From Lentilitoribacter sp039986595 (GTDB taxonomy: Bacteria; Pseudomonadota; Alphaproteobacteria; Rhizobiales; Rhizobiaceae), in NCBI GenBank assembly GCA_039986595.1, contig JBDWQJ010000007.1, forward strand, positions 62,001-126,000: 64,000 nucleotides of DNA, in the 5' to 3' direction. The translations under genes were made by a program, and so were the position numbers. The notes beneath the pieces were generated by a model. That model worked only from the letters and a program-made list of their open reading frames with translations. It ran no database searches and was not told the DNA's origin. Shown in pieces: positions 8,266 to 16,736 of this stretch (its first letter is position 1; each line of letters begins with the position of its first letter).

Positions 8266-9686
8266 TGTTTTTCCATTTCTGTTATTGCATTTGTTAAACC
8301 ATCAACAAAGCCAGGGTATTGAGTTGGTAAATCAGCCCACAAACGTTTTGATTGGGCAAATTCCGTCTCTTGTCCCGCCTTTAAGAGAGGCTCTAATAAA
8401 TTCCAGTAGGTTTCGTAGTAAGGAATAGGCATGTTGCCTGATACAGTGCGACGCGCATAAACGTACCAACTTGCAACACAATCATATCCATGAATTGGTG
8501 TAATGCCTTGCTTAAGGCACGATTCAAGCGTTGGTCTTATAAAGACCGGCATTTTGGAAAAGCCATCCATACAAATACGAGCCAGCTGATCTGCAATGGC
8601 GCGATTGGAAAACCGCTTTGCAATCTTAGCAAGATACTCTTCCTTGTTTAATGGCAACTCCATATCGAGCCCAGGCAAAACTTCTTTTGTCTCGTAATTA
8701 TCAAAGAACTGTCGAAGTTTCGGGTCCATAAATGCTTGATCATAAGTGTCATGACCGGCAAGTGCACCCAAGTAACAAAGGCCTGTGTGACCTCCGTTCA
8801 AGATACGAATCTTCGCTTCTTCATACGGGTCAACATCATCGACGATCTCCACCCCAACCTTGCCAATGTCAGGCATTGGTGCACAGAATTTACGCTCAAC
8901 AACCCATTGAGAAAACGCTTCACCATGAATGGGATCAAAATGTCCAACGCCAAAACTCTCAGCAATTTCTTGATGAAGTGCTTCATCAGCGCGTGGTGTG
9001 ATGCGATCAACCATAGAACAGGGGAAGCTTACATTATCTTCAACCCATGCCAATAATTCAGTCTCGCCCTTTAAAGTCAGGTAATGTTTGAAATTGTTGT
9101 CAAGCATATGACCATTGGAGCGAATATTGTCGCAACAAAGAATATTAACTGGGTTACCTATTTCCTGATAACGCTGTTTTAATCCTGACGTTAAAAACGC
9201 ATAGATAGATGATGTCTGAGCGCCAGAAATTTCGTCTTTAATCAATGGATCATTCGTATTGAGAGAAAAATCATCATTTAGATAATATCCGCTCTCAGTC
9301 ACGGTGATGGTGATCATATGAACATTTGGATTAGCAATTGCGCTTTCTGCAGCGCCCGCATCTTGCGACCAATCTAAAAATTGGCAATGTGAACGCACAA
9401 GGCGCAGTTCTTTATCACCTTCAGGAGACGTAGTTTTTAAGATATAACCGTTCTCAACCTGTGAGGAATTTGCAAATGCTGAAGATTCGCCAGCTCTTAA
9501 ATTAATAGCTGTTATGCCCCATCTCAAATCACCGGTTTGATCCATGTAATCGTCAAGATAAACGGCTTGGTGAGCGCGATGGAACGCACCGTAACCAACA
9601 TGCACAACACCTAACGAACAATCTGAGCGATCATAACGTGTTGCAAAGAGTTCTGGGTTTGACTGTTGTTTTGTGGCTAAAGTCAT
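8253..9686 (-). CDS. mtlK: Mannitol 2-dehydrogenase family oxidoreductase
   Basis: A 477-residue long-chain polyol dehydrogenase (mannitol dehydrogenase family), the normal length for MtlK. The Rossmann region begins with VVHVGYGAFHRAHQAVYLDD, and the C-terminal helical domain contains KIRILNGGHTGLCYLG with the catalytic-lysine region. It oxidises D-mannitol (and often arabitol or sorbitol) to the ketose with NAD+. The start sits in an ATGA overlap with the AraC gene, and the next gene encodes the ABC ATPase, so it is deep in the polyol operon. Confidence 0.87.
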   Translation of the reverse strand: MTLATKQQSNPELFATRYDRSDCSLGVVHVGYGAFHRAHQAVYLDDYMDQTGDLRWGITAINLRAGESSAFANSSQVENGYILKTTSPEGDKELRLVRSHCQFLDWSQDAGAAESAIANPNVHMITITVTESGYYLNDDFSLNTNDPLIKDEISGAQTSSIYAFLTSGLKQRYQEIGNPVNILCCDNIRSNGHMLDNNFKHYLTLKGETELLAWVEDNVSFPCSMVDRITPRADEALHQEIAESFGVGHFDPIHGEAFSQWVVERKFCAPMPDIGKVGVEIVDDVDPYEEAKIRILNGGHTGLCYLGALAGHDTYDQAFMDPKLRQFFDNYETKEVLPGLDMELPLNKEEYLAKIAKRFSNRAIADQLARICMDGFSKMPVFIRPTLESCLKQGITPIHGYDCVASWYVYARRTVSGNMPIPYYETYWNLLEPLLKAGQETEFAQSKRLWADLPTQYPGFVDGLTNAITEMEKQWPV

Positions 9687-10579
9687 GAGCTTGCCTTCTG
9701 CTTCGGTGCCAACTCATTCAAAGCAATGTCGCGATACTCAGAAGGCGTCATGTCTTTCATTTTTAGGAACTGTCTGTTGAAATTTGCCAAGTTCTGAAAG
9801 CCCACTGAGAAGCAAATAGCAGAAACCTGATCATCGGTTGAATAGAGCATTGAACAGGCCTGGCTAATCCGAATACGATTAACAAATTCTACGAATTTAT
9901 TACCTGTAAAACGCTGAAAGTTACGTGAAAATGCAGCGGGGCTCATCCCGGCCATATTTGCTGCCATGTCGATAGAGATATCTTCTGAATAATGCTCAGA
10001 AATGTAATCAACAACTTCAGCAATACGTGCTTGTTTTGAATTACCTTCCGGCTGGATCATGCCAGCAACAGAAAGCGCGCGCTTCTCTGCGTGCTCATTT
10101 ACGCGCACCAAAAAGCGCATGAAAGCAACGATGCGTTCTGCACCTTTTGTAGATCTAATACGCTCAAGATGACCTTTAGCGAAAGTTGGATTAAAGCCTG
10201 TAAATTCTATGCCAGATTTAGCCATTTCAAACATCGCATCCATTTCGCGAAATTCAGGGAATGCGATCGTCAATTGATCGATGCTTTCTTGGCTGAATTG
10301 CACAAGCATATCACGGATTTCAACTGGTTTTGGATCTGTCACTTCATCAGTAATCCAGTTATGCGGCAAATGCGGACCCGTCAAAAACAGCGAACCAGGT
10401 GAAAACTCACCAATGTAATCGCCAACAAATGCTTTGCCGCGCGTTGCAACAACTAGATGAAGTTCATATTCAGGATGGCTGTGCCAGCGGCAAAGATCTG
10501 TTGGCCAGCCGTGCTCAAGATACCGAATGGTCTCGGTGGCGCGATCAACATATTCAAATTCTGGCAGGATAATAGACAT
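9683..10579 (-). CDS. AraC-family regulator inside the polyol operon
   Basis: A 298-residue protein with an N-terminal cupin-like sensor domain (about residues 20-110, rich in His/Pro such as LTGPHLPHNW) and a C-terminal double helix-turn-helix of AraC/XylS type (about residues 185-285, ending MTPSEYRD). It is co-transcribed with, and overlaps by four bases, the mannitol dehydrogenase gene it presumably controls, so the operon is likely autoregulated. The inducer is probably a polyol, by position. Confidence 0.85.
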   Translation of the reverse strand: MSIILPEFEYVDRATETIRYLEHGWPTDLCRWHSHPEYELHLVVATRGKAFVGDYIGEFSPGSLFLTGPHLPHNWITDEVTDPKPVEIRDMLVQFSQESIDQLTIAFPEFREMDAMFEMAKSGIEFTGFNPTFAKGHLERIRSTKGAERIVAFMRFLVRVNEHAEKRALSVAGMIQPEGNSKQARIAEVVDYISEHYSEDISIDMAANMAGMSPAAFSRNFQRFTGNKFVEFVNRIRISQACSMLYSTDDQVSAICFSVGFQNLANFNRQFLKMKDMTPSEYRDIALNELAPKQKASS

Positions 10580-10582
10580 CAG

Positions 10583-10828
10583 CTACCTCAACCCACCATC
10601 AACGCTTAGCAAGCGCGATGTGATGATCTGTGATTGATCTGAAGTAAAAAGAGTATCCAACCTATGTTTGTTCTCACAACGACCTTGGAAACGATCCCCA
10701 AAAACAGTTGTGAAAACCTGTGCCCCAAGCACCGCAAAGTGTTCGGCAGCGGATGTGCCGATATCACCATTTGCACTGGTAGCAATATGCTCACCAGATG
10801 AGTTTGTTGGGGCAGGTGTGATGATCAT
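10583..10828 (-). pseudogene. Internally deleted short-chain dehydrogenase remnant
   Basis: The 82-codon frame starts in an ATGA overlap with the permease stop, exactly where a sorbitol dehydrogenase (SmoS) gene would be expected in such operons. Its first third resembles an SDR glycine-rich Rossmann start (GDIGTSAAEHFAVLGAQVF) and its last residues an SDR C-terminus (SDQSQIITSRLLSVDGGLR). The catalytic S-Y-K core, about 150 residues, is missing. The simplest reading is an internal deletion that kept the frame and the translational coupling. It could still make a small peptide, but not an active dehydrogenase. The family call rests on two short stretches. Confidence 0.6.
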
Positions 10829-11661
10829 TTTACCGCACCGAACGTTAGGCCCTGTACGAGTTGTTTCTGACAGAACCAACCAAGTACCACGATAGGACCC
10901 ACGGCAGCCATCGATACAGCTGATAATCTTCCGAAGAACAAGCCCTCTGGTGCACGGTTACCTTCGATCAACTTCGACAATGTCGCAGCTTCCGTTGTTG
11001 TCAAGCGCACAGTCCAATACGCTTCGTTCCAACAAAAGATGAAGCATAAAAGAGCTGTTGAGGCCAAGCCACCCCAAGCAAGCGGGAGAAGAATATCCTT
11101 GATCTCACCCCAAGTGCTCACGCCATCCATTTTACCAGCTTCAATGATCTCTTTTGGAATCTCTTTGAAATATGTAAAGAGCATCCAGATCACAATCGGC
11201 AAGTTGATCAAGCTAAGAACAATAATGATGAGAAAATGAGTATCGAACACGCCCAAGAAATTTTTTGTCAAAAACGTCATTGGGTACAACACTGCAGCAG
11301 CAGGCAACATCTTTGTTGAAAGCATCCACATAAGGATATCTTTCGTGTGGCGGCTTGGATCAAACGCCATCGCATAAGCTGCAGGCACACCAACAAACAA
11401 TGTAAATGCAGTGGCAAATGTTGTTGTGATGACTGAGTTTGCCGCAAAGCGCCAGTAATCATAATTTTCCGCCATATTAAGATAGTTATCAAGTGTTGGC
11501 GTAAAGAAGAATAAAAATTCAGGCTTCACCGCGTCGGCATCAGTTTTAAAACTGGTAAATGCCAACCAGAAAATTGGGAAGAAGAAAACAAGTCCAACAA
11601 CCCAGGCCATAGTAGGCCTTGCGATGTTACCAAATTTAGAAGATTGAGAAACAATAGCCAT
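10825..11661 (-). CDS. smoG: Polyol ABC transporter permease (MalG type)
   Basis: A 278-residue inner-membrane permease with six predicted segments and the EAA loop (EIIEAGKMDGVSTWGEIKDILLPL) that contacts the ATPase. I chose the ATG at 11661 because AGGTG lies six bases upstream; an in-frame GTG at 11670, directly after the preceding stop codon, would add three residues. It pairs with the MalF-type permease immediately upstream in the operon. Confidence 0.88.
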   Translation of the reverse strand: MAIVSQSSKFGNIARPTMAWVVGLVFFFPIFWLAFTSFKTDADAVKPEFLFFFTPTLDNYLNMAENYDYWRFAANSVITTTFATAFTLFVGVPAAYAMAFDPSRHTKDILMWMLSTKMLPAAAVLYPMTFLTKNFLGVFDTHFLIIIVLSLINLPIVIWMLFTYFKEIPKEIIEAGKMDGVSTWGEIKDILLPLAWGGLASTALLCFIFCWNEAYWTVRLTTTEAATLSKLIEGNRAPEGLFFGRLSAVSMAAVGPIVVLGWFCQKQLVQGLTFGAVK

Positions 11662-11670
11662 ATCCGTCAC

Positions 11671-12624
11671 CTAGTCCATTAAGCTCTTGCCGATCATGCG
11701 CAGCAAGAAAAACGCAACGATATTGGCGAGGATGACTGCAAAGATACCTGCAGCACTCGCAGCCCCAATATTATTAGAAGCGAACTCACCGATAAGATAA
11801 GGCAAGTTCTTGTTACCGTTCCCGCGGCTCACGATTTCAATCTCGGCGTAGAGCGAAAGATGGAAAATCGATTGGATCATTATGACGATCGCAATGGGGC
11901 GAGCCAAGTGTGGGATTGTTAAATTGCGGAATTGTGACCACGCGTTCGCGCCATCAAGTACTGCCGCTTCCTTTTGTTGCTGGTCTTCAGACTGCAAGGA
12001 TGTCATGAAAATAAGCACAGCAAATGGTGTCCATTGCCAAGTTACCATGATGATAACAGCGTACGCAGATGTTTGCGTTGCACGGAACGAAATAGGTTCA
12101 ATTTCCGGCCACAGCGCAAAGAAGCTACCGACAATCGGAACATCCTTTAAGCCAATGACAAGATCATTAATCCCAGCAACTGCAAGTCCGTTTAGACCAA
12201 GAACAGGATCGAGGATCATGTTGATCCATAAAACGGCGTTCACCGCTGGCATCACAAAGAAGGGTGAAATCAATAGAACACGAACAATTCCGCGGCCTGG
12301 GAATGATTTGTTGATGAGAACTGCAATAGCCAGACCGATAATAACGGTCAGGATCAATATTGAGCCAACGATAAAGAGGCTGTTTGTAACCGCAAACCAG
12401 AAGTCTTTCGCGTTAAAGAGCACATATTCATAATTGCCCCAACCGCGCCAATTGCTAAGGCTAGGCGTTGTCCATTCAGGTCTTATGTTACTATTTAGAA
12501 CATAGCGAATGAAAGAAAAATAAAGGGTCATGGAGAGCGGAACAAGCATCCAGACCAATAGTAGTAGCACAGCAGGCGTTTGCAGTAGCCGTGGGAGCGT
12601 TCTCTTTGTAGACATCGTTCTCAT
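11671..12624 (-). CDS. smoF: Polyol ABC transporter permease (MalF type)
   Basis: A 317-residue permease with six or so membrane segments and an EAA motif (KEAAVLDGANAWSQFRNLTIPHL). It forms the heterodimeric channel with the MalG-type subunit whose gene follows directly. Two ATGs nine bases apart (12624 and 12615) share the same AGGGG; the downstream one has the more usual spacing, so the true start may be three codons later. Confidence 0.87.
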   Translation of the reverse strand: MRTMSTKRTLPRLLQTPAVLLLLVWMLVPLSMTLYFSFIRYVLNSNIRPEWTTPSLSNWRGWGNYEYVLFNAKDFWFAVTNSLFIVGSILILTVIIGLAIAVLINKSFPGRGIVRVLLISPFFVMPAVNAVLWINMILDPVLGLNGLAVAGINDLVIGLKDVPIVGSFFALWPEIEPISFRATQTSAYAVIIMVTWQWTPFAVLIFMTSLQSEDQQQKEAAVLDGANAWSQFRNLTIPHLARPIAIVIMIQSIFHLSLYAEIEIVSRGNGNKNLPYLIGEFASNNIGAASAAGIFAVILANIVAFFLLRMIGKSLMD

Positions 12625-12745
12625 ACCCCTATTGGGAGCGTAGGCTCCTCATTGAAAAACGGATTTTTAGTTGATGGTTTATCCAACTTGGTATCGCGAT
12701 AAGACGCAATCCAGCTCAAAGAACTATGTTTGTCTTTGAGGTGCA

Positions 12746-12773
12746 AGATCCGGCAGCTAGTGCTACCGGATCT
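12746..12773 (-). promoter_or_regulatory. Intercistronic hairpin after smoE
   Basis: AGATCCGG pairs perfectly with CCGGATCT, and the stem continues over four more pairs (one G-U) around an ACTA loop. It lies 20 nt past the binding-protein stop and before the first permease. On the operon strand no U-run follows, so it more likely stabilises the upstream mRNA or attenuates readthrough than terminates fully. Confidence 0.6.
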
Positions 12774-12793
12774 CTTTTTAAGTTAGCTAAAGC

Positions 12794-14098
12794 TTAGTAG
12801 TAGCCAGCTTCTGACATGATCGCATCAGCAGCTTTTTGGGCAGCAGCTAGAGCGTCATCTACAGATTTTGCACCTGAAAGAGCCGCAGCCATTTCTTGTG
12901 CAACAGCAGAACCAACTTCTGGGAACTCAGGAATAGCAGCGAACTGAACACCAACATATGGCTTCAGGTCTGTAGCTTCCGGAGCAGCTGATTCAATCGC
13001 AGCCATTTCAGCAGCAGCGAACTTCGCAACAGCCTGGAACTCAGGGTATGCGTATGTTGATGCGCGTGTACCTGTTGGTACTTTGCCCCAACCGAAGTCT
13101 GGGTGATCAGCAACAGCTTTGATGTATTCTTTTGAAGTTGACCATTCGATGAATTTCTTAGCTTCATCTGAGTTTGGTGAACCTGCAGGAACAGCCATAG
13201 CCCATGCCCACAACCAGTTTGCACCCACAGGGTTACCAGCGTTTGGTGACTGAGCGTATGCAACACCGTCAACTTCTAGGAATGACGCAGCGATTGTCGC
13301 ATCAATCCACATGCCACATTTACCTTCGTTGTAAAGAGCAAGTATTTCGTTGAATGAGTTACCTTCTGAACCTGGAGGTCCGTAGTTACCCAATAGATCA
13401 ACGTAGAAGTTGATTGCAGCTTTCCATTCAGCAGATTCTAGCTGTGGTTTGAAGTCTTTGTCGAACCAAGCACCACCGAATGAGTTAACAACAGTTGTGA
13501 TAAACGCCATGTTATCACCCCAACCTGGCTTACCGCGCAAACATGCACCATAAACACCGGCATCTGGGTTATGCATCGCAGCTGCAGCAGCTTTGATGTT
13601 ATCCCATGAATCGTTGTCAGCAACAGAAACACCAGCTGCATCAGCTAGATCTTTACGGTACATGACCATTGATGATTCACCGTAGAATGGTGCAGCATAT
13701 AGTGTACCTTCGTGTGACAAGCCGTTACGCATTGCTGGCAACATGTCATCGATGTCGTAATCAGCACTGAATTCCAGTGCTTCGATCCAACCAGCTTCAC
13801 CCCAGATTGGAGCTTCTTGCATGCCGATGTTGATGATGTCGTACTGGCCACCACCTGTTGCAGTGTCTGACGTTACTTGCTCGCGCAGTACGCCTTCTTC
13901 CAAAGAAACCCAATTTAGCTTTACGCCAGTTTCTTCAGTGTATTTTTCAGCAACTTTTTGCATGTTGATCATGTGACCGTTGTTAACGATCGCAATAGTC
14001 AATTCTTTTGAATGGCCGTCAGCCAATGCTACAGTAGCTGTAAGTGCCGTTGATGTGCACAGTGCAAGCGCGATTGCACCTTTCCTAAGTATTTTCAT
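12794..14098 (-). CDS. smoE: Sugar/polyol ABC transporter substrate-binding protein
   Basis: A 434-residue periplasmic binding protein of the MalE-like family. A Sec signal peptide of about 26 residues ends ALA, then DGHSKELTIAIVNNGHM. It is the promoter-proximal gene of the leftward polyol operon, with GGGAGGA eight bases before the ATG. The downstream permeases, mannitol dehydrogenase and fructokinase match the SmoEFGK/MtlK sorbitol-mannitol uptake systems of Rhodobacter and rhizobia, hence the symbol. The exact ligand is inferred from these neighbours. Confidence 0.87.
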   Translation of the reverse strand: MKILRKGAIALALCTSTALTATVALADGHSKELTIAIVNNGHMINMQKVAEKYTEETGVKLNWVSLEEGVLREQVTSDTATGGGQYDIINIGMQEAPIWGEAGWIEALEFSADYDIDDMLPAMRNGLSHEGTLYAAPFYGESSMVMYRKDLADAAGVSVADNDSWDNIKAAAAAMHNPDAGVYGACLRGKPGWGDNMAFITTVVNSFGGAWFDKDFKPQLESAEWKAAINFYVDLLGNYGPPGSEGNSFNEILALYNEGKCGMWIDATIAASFLEVDGVAYAQSPNAGNPVGANWLWAWAMAVPAGSPNSDEAKKFIEWSTSKEYIKAVADHPDFGWGKVPTGTRASTYAYPEFQAVAKFAAAEMAAIESAAPEATDLKPYVGVQFAAIPEFPEVGSAVAQEMAAALSGAKSVDDALAAAQKAADAIMSEAGYY

Positions 14099-14590
14099 AA
14101 ATTCCTCCCTGGAAACAGACGCTCCATGCGTCTTGTTGAAATCATCGTTTAAAAAGTGCCTGCTCGTCTAATATTTTTATGGCTATGAATTGTACTATAA
14201 TGTCATTTATTTAGGCCATTTGTCAAAAAACGTGATGTTTTTGTATAGGTGCATGCTTTTTGTGCAGTGTGTGACTTAGCCTATTTATTGACAATAATTG
14301 TACGTCATGAGCTGGAATTATTGGTTTTATTACGAGTTTAGATCGTATTTTCAGCATTAAATATGCGTTCTGATCACAAATCCGTTTTTATCAAGTTCGT
14401 TATAACAGTGATACACATCGCAGCTATAAAAGCTCTTCACCAAACATCGGACAAATGTTCTTTCATCTAAGTCACGCATTTAGTCTATGAAAACAAAACT
14501 CCATTTGCAAGCAATAATACAACCTTGATATTTGACTCACGGGTGAGTGCGACCTAAGGTTTTGGCTTGTATCTATGCATGGGGAGAGGA
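14099..14590. other. Divergent intergenic region, polyol operon / protease cassette
   Basis: This stretch of about 490 bp is AT-rich and holds no convincing reading frame. It must contain the leftward promoter of the polyol operon and the rightward promoter of the protease-hydrolase pair. Visible elements are an ACAATAATTGT palindrome overlapping TTGACA near 14290 and the ACTCAC/GTGAGT palindrome near 14540. No tRNA, att-like repeat or mobile-element end was recognised. Confidence 0.6.
14535..14548. promoter_or_regulatory. Palindrome ACTCAC-GG-GTGAGT, possible operator
   Basis: A perfect 6+6 bp inverted repeat with a GG centre lies about 45 bp before the protease start, in the expected promoter zone (TTGATA is just upstream). 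No regulator is encoded in the cassette, so any cognate repressor would act from elsewhere. Function is inference. Confidence 0.4.
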
Positions 14591-16696
14591 ATGGCGAGGT
14601 TTCGAATAGATAGTGAGTTTGTTCTGAAGATTTTATATGCATCATCTTCTGGTCAAAGGTTCACACAAGATACGCAAGTTCTGCCAGAGGTTTGGACGAT
14701 GCTTGCGGAAAATCCTGAAAGCCAAACCTCATGCTTGCTTGTTCCCATGCGTGGTAAACAGGCGCATCATCTTGCTGATGAGTTGCATGCCAGGGTGAGT
14801 AAGTTTGAAAAACTCAAAGCCATTAAAAGCAAAAATCGCCTAGGCCGAGCTATTTCAGATATGCCGGGCCTTGTCTCAGCCAAGCTACACTTTGATGAAA
14901 TCGTCAATATTATATTGCCGCTGACCAGTTGGTGGTCGCGGTCTGGTTTGCAGACCTTCTTTCAATACAATTCGGAAAAGCAACTTGCTTTGATCATTGC
15001 GCAAAAGGTGTTGCTGCTAAAAGAAACGGCAGACGGATCGATTGGGCAGCGTCATGACCTTTCTCAAATTGTCGATATAAAGGATGGATCTAGCGATAAT
15101 AAAGAAAACGGTAATACGATCACAATACCTGATAATGCTATCCGCCTACTCATCCTTATTGGAATTATAGGGTTCAAAGCAATTACAGAAGGGGCAGGGG
15201 GGCAAGATGATCGCGGTTTGATTCCGTTTCATTCCTATGATCAGATTGACGCCGATGAGGTTGCAAAGGGTCTCATTGAGACATTGCGGATTGGATATCT
15301 TAAGCAAAGCCATAAACCCGTTTCTACTTTCTATCAGCAATTAGAAACAGAAGTGTTCAACACCAAACACTATTTTCTCGTTAGCCTGGACAGAAAAGCG
15401 CGAATGAGTTCGACAGATGCTATCAAAACCATCAAGGCAGATGCAGCAGAACGTGTGTTTGAAGTCTCAACGGACAAGATCAATTGGGCCATTATCGATT
15501 CAGGTGTAGATGCGCGCCATCCCGCTTTTCGAAAAATGAATAAAAGCGAAAAGGCAGAATACCTATCACAAGCGCGAGATAATCCGTTTAACAATGGTGA
15601 GTTTGATGATCCCGCTGGTGAGCATGAAACGCGTATAAAAGAAAAATACGACATGACGCTTATCAAAGACCTTCGCAATCGAGATATACTCGCAAGAGAC
15701 AGTGCGGCTGAATTATTGCTCATTCAAAAATTACGAGACAATGGACGTGATGTCGGTACGCAAGATGTCACCGCTCAGTCTGGGCGTGAGCATCGTTTAC
15801 GAACGGATCAAAATGCTTATCTCTGGCTTAAAGGTGATTTACGTCAGGGGCGTCCGCTTAATTGGGACTTGGCGCGAATATTGCTCACGGTATCACATGA
15901 TAAGAAACCTGATCTTAATCACGGCACCCATGTTGCGGGTATCTTAGGTGGCTGCTGGATTGAAAAACAAAAGGGTGTGAAGGAATATCAATCAGGTGTT
16001 TGCCCAGACATAAATATCTATGATTTTAATGTTGTGGCTGAAACAGCTGAAATTACCGAATACGCGGTCGTTGCTGCGCAACGTTTGATCCGACATATCA
16101 ATGAAAACAGTGGCAAAACGCTTATTCAAGGCGCTAATATCAGCCTTTCAATCCCACATGATGTAACAAACTATGCATGTGGGCGCACACCTGTATGTGA
16201 AGAAGCTGAGGATCTTGCAGGTAGCGGCGTTGTTGTTGTGGCAGCCGCAGGCAATCATGGTTATAACAAATTTCATACCGATGGTGGCTTGCGAGCATTT
16301 CACACAGCAACCAGCATCACGGACCCTGGTAACGCGCAATCTGTCATAACTGTTGGTTCAACACACAGGCGACAACCGCATACTTATGGGGTGAGCTATT
16401 TTTCTTCTCGCGGCCCAACTGGTGACGGACGATTGAAACCTGATCTCGTCGCACCGGGTGAAAAAATTTATGCGCCGATTTGTGATGGTGAATTTGAAAC
16501 CCTTGAAGGAACAAGTATGGCAGCCCCTTATGTAAGCGGAGTTGCGGCAATGCTACTTGCAAGATTTTCTGAATTCATTGGCGATCCTGCAAAGGTCAAA
16601 CAAATTTTATGCGATTCAGCAACCGATCTAGGGCGCGAGCGAAATTACCAAGGTCACGGTTTGGTCGATGCGTTGCGCGCCTTGCAATCAATTTAG
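14591..16696 (+). CDS. Cytoplasmic subtilisin-like (S8) serine protease with novel N-terminal region
   Basis: About 701 residues. The C-terminal half is an S8 peptidase with an intact triad: D303 (AIIDSGVDARHPAF), H444 (NHGTHVAGIL), S642 (GTSMAAPYVSGVAAML), and oxyanion N555 (AAAGNHG). Roughly 140 charged residues separate the Asp and His motifs, far more than in subtilisin, and the first 300 residues match nothing I recognise. There is no signal peptide, I9 propeptide or membrane segment, so it probably acts in the cytoplasm and may be held inactive by its own N-terminus or insertion. I chose the ATG preceded by GGGGAGAGG; in-frame upstream TTG (14567) and ATG (14579) would add a few residues. 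It is followed 40 bp later by an MBL-fold hydrolase gene, forming a two-gene cassette. Confidence 0.85.
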   Translation: MARFRIDSEFVLKILYASSSGQRFTQDTQVLPEVWTMLAENPESQTSCLLVPMRGKQAHHLADELHARVSKFEKLKAIKSKNRLGRAISDMPGLVSAKLHFDEIVNIILPLTSWWSRSGLQTFFQYNSEKQLALIIAQKVLLLKETADGSIGQRHDLSQIVDIKDGSSDNKENGNTITIPDNAIRLLILIGIIGFKAITEGAGGQDDRGLIPFHSYDQIDADEVAKGLIETLRIGYLKQSHKPVSTFYQQLETEVFNTKHYFLVSLDRKARMSSTDAIKTIKADAAERVFEVSTDKINWAIIDSGVDARHPAFRKMNKSEKAEYLSQARDNPFNNGEFDDPAGEHETRIKEKYDMTLIKDLRNRDILARDSAAELLLIQKLRDNGRDVGTQDVTAQSGREHRLRTDQNAYLWLKGDLRQGRPLNWDLARILLTVSHDKKPDLNHGTHVAGILGGCWIEKQKGVKEYQSGVCPDINIYDFNVVAETAEITEYAVVAAQRLIRHINENSGKTLIQGANISLSIPHDVTNYACGRTPVCEEAEDLAGSGVVVVAAAGNHGYNKFHTDGGLRAFHTATSITDPGNAQSVITVGSTHRRQPHTYGVSYFSSRGPTGDGRLKPDLVAPGEKIYAPICDGEFETLEGTSMAAPYVSGVAAMLLARFSEFIGDPAKVKQILCDSATDLGRERNYQGHGLVDALRALQSI

Positions 16697-16736
16697 GACG
16701 ATCAAAACAATATTATGCAACATAGGGGAATAAGAC

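Noticed and set aside
10606..10794. Alternative-frame protein across the dehydrogenase remnant
   Set aside because: It has no family resemblance and no ribosome-binding site; the other frame carries both SDR-like ends and the coupled start.
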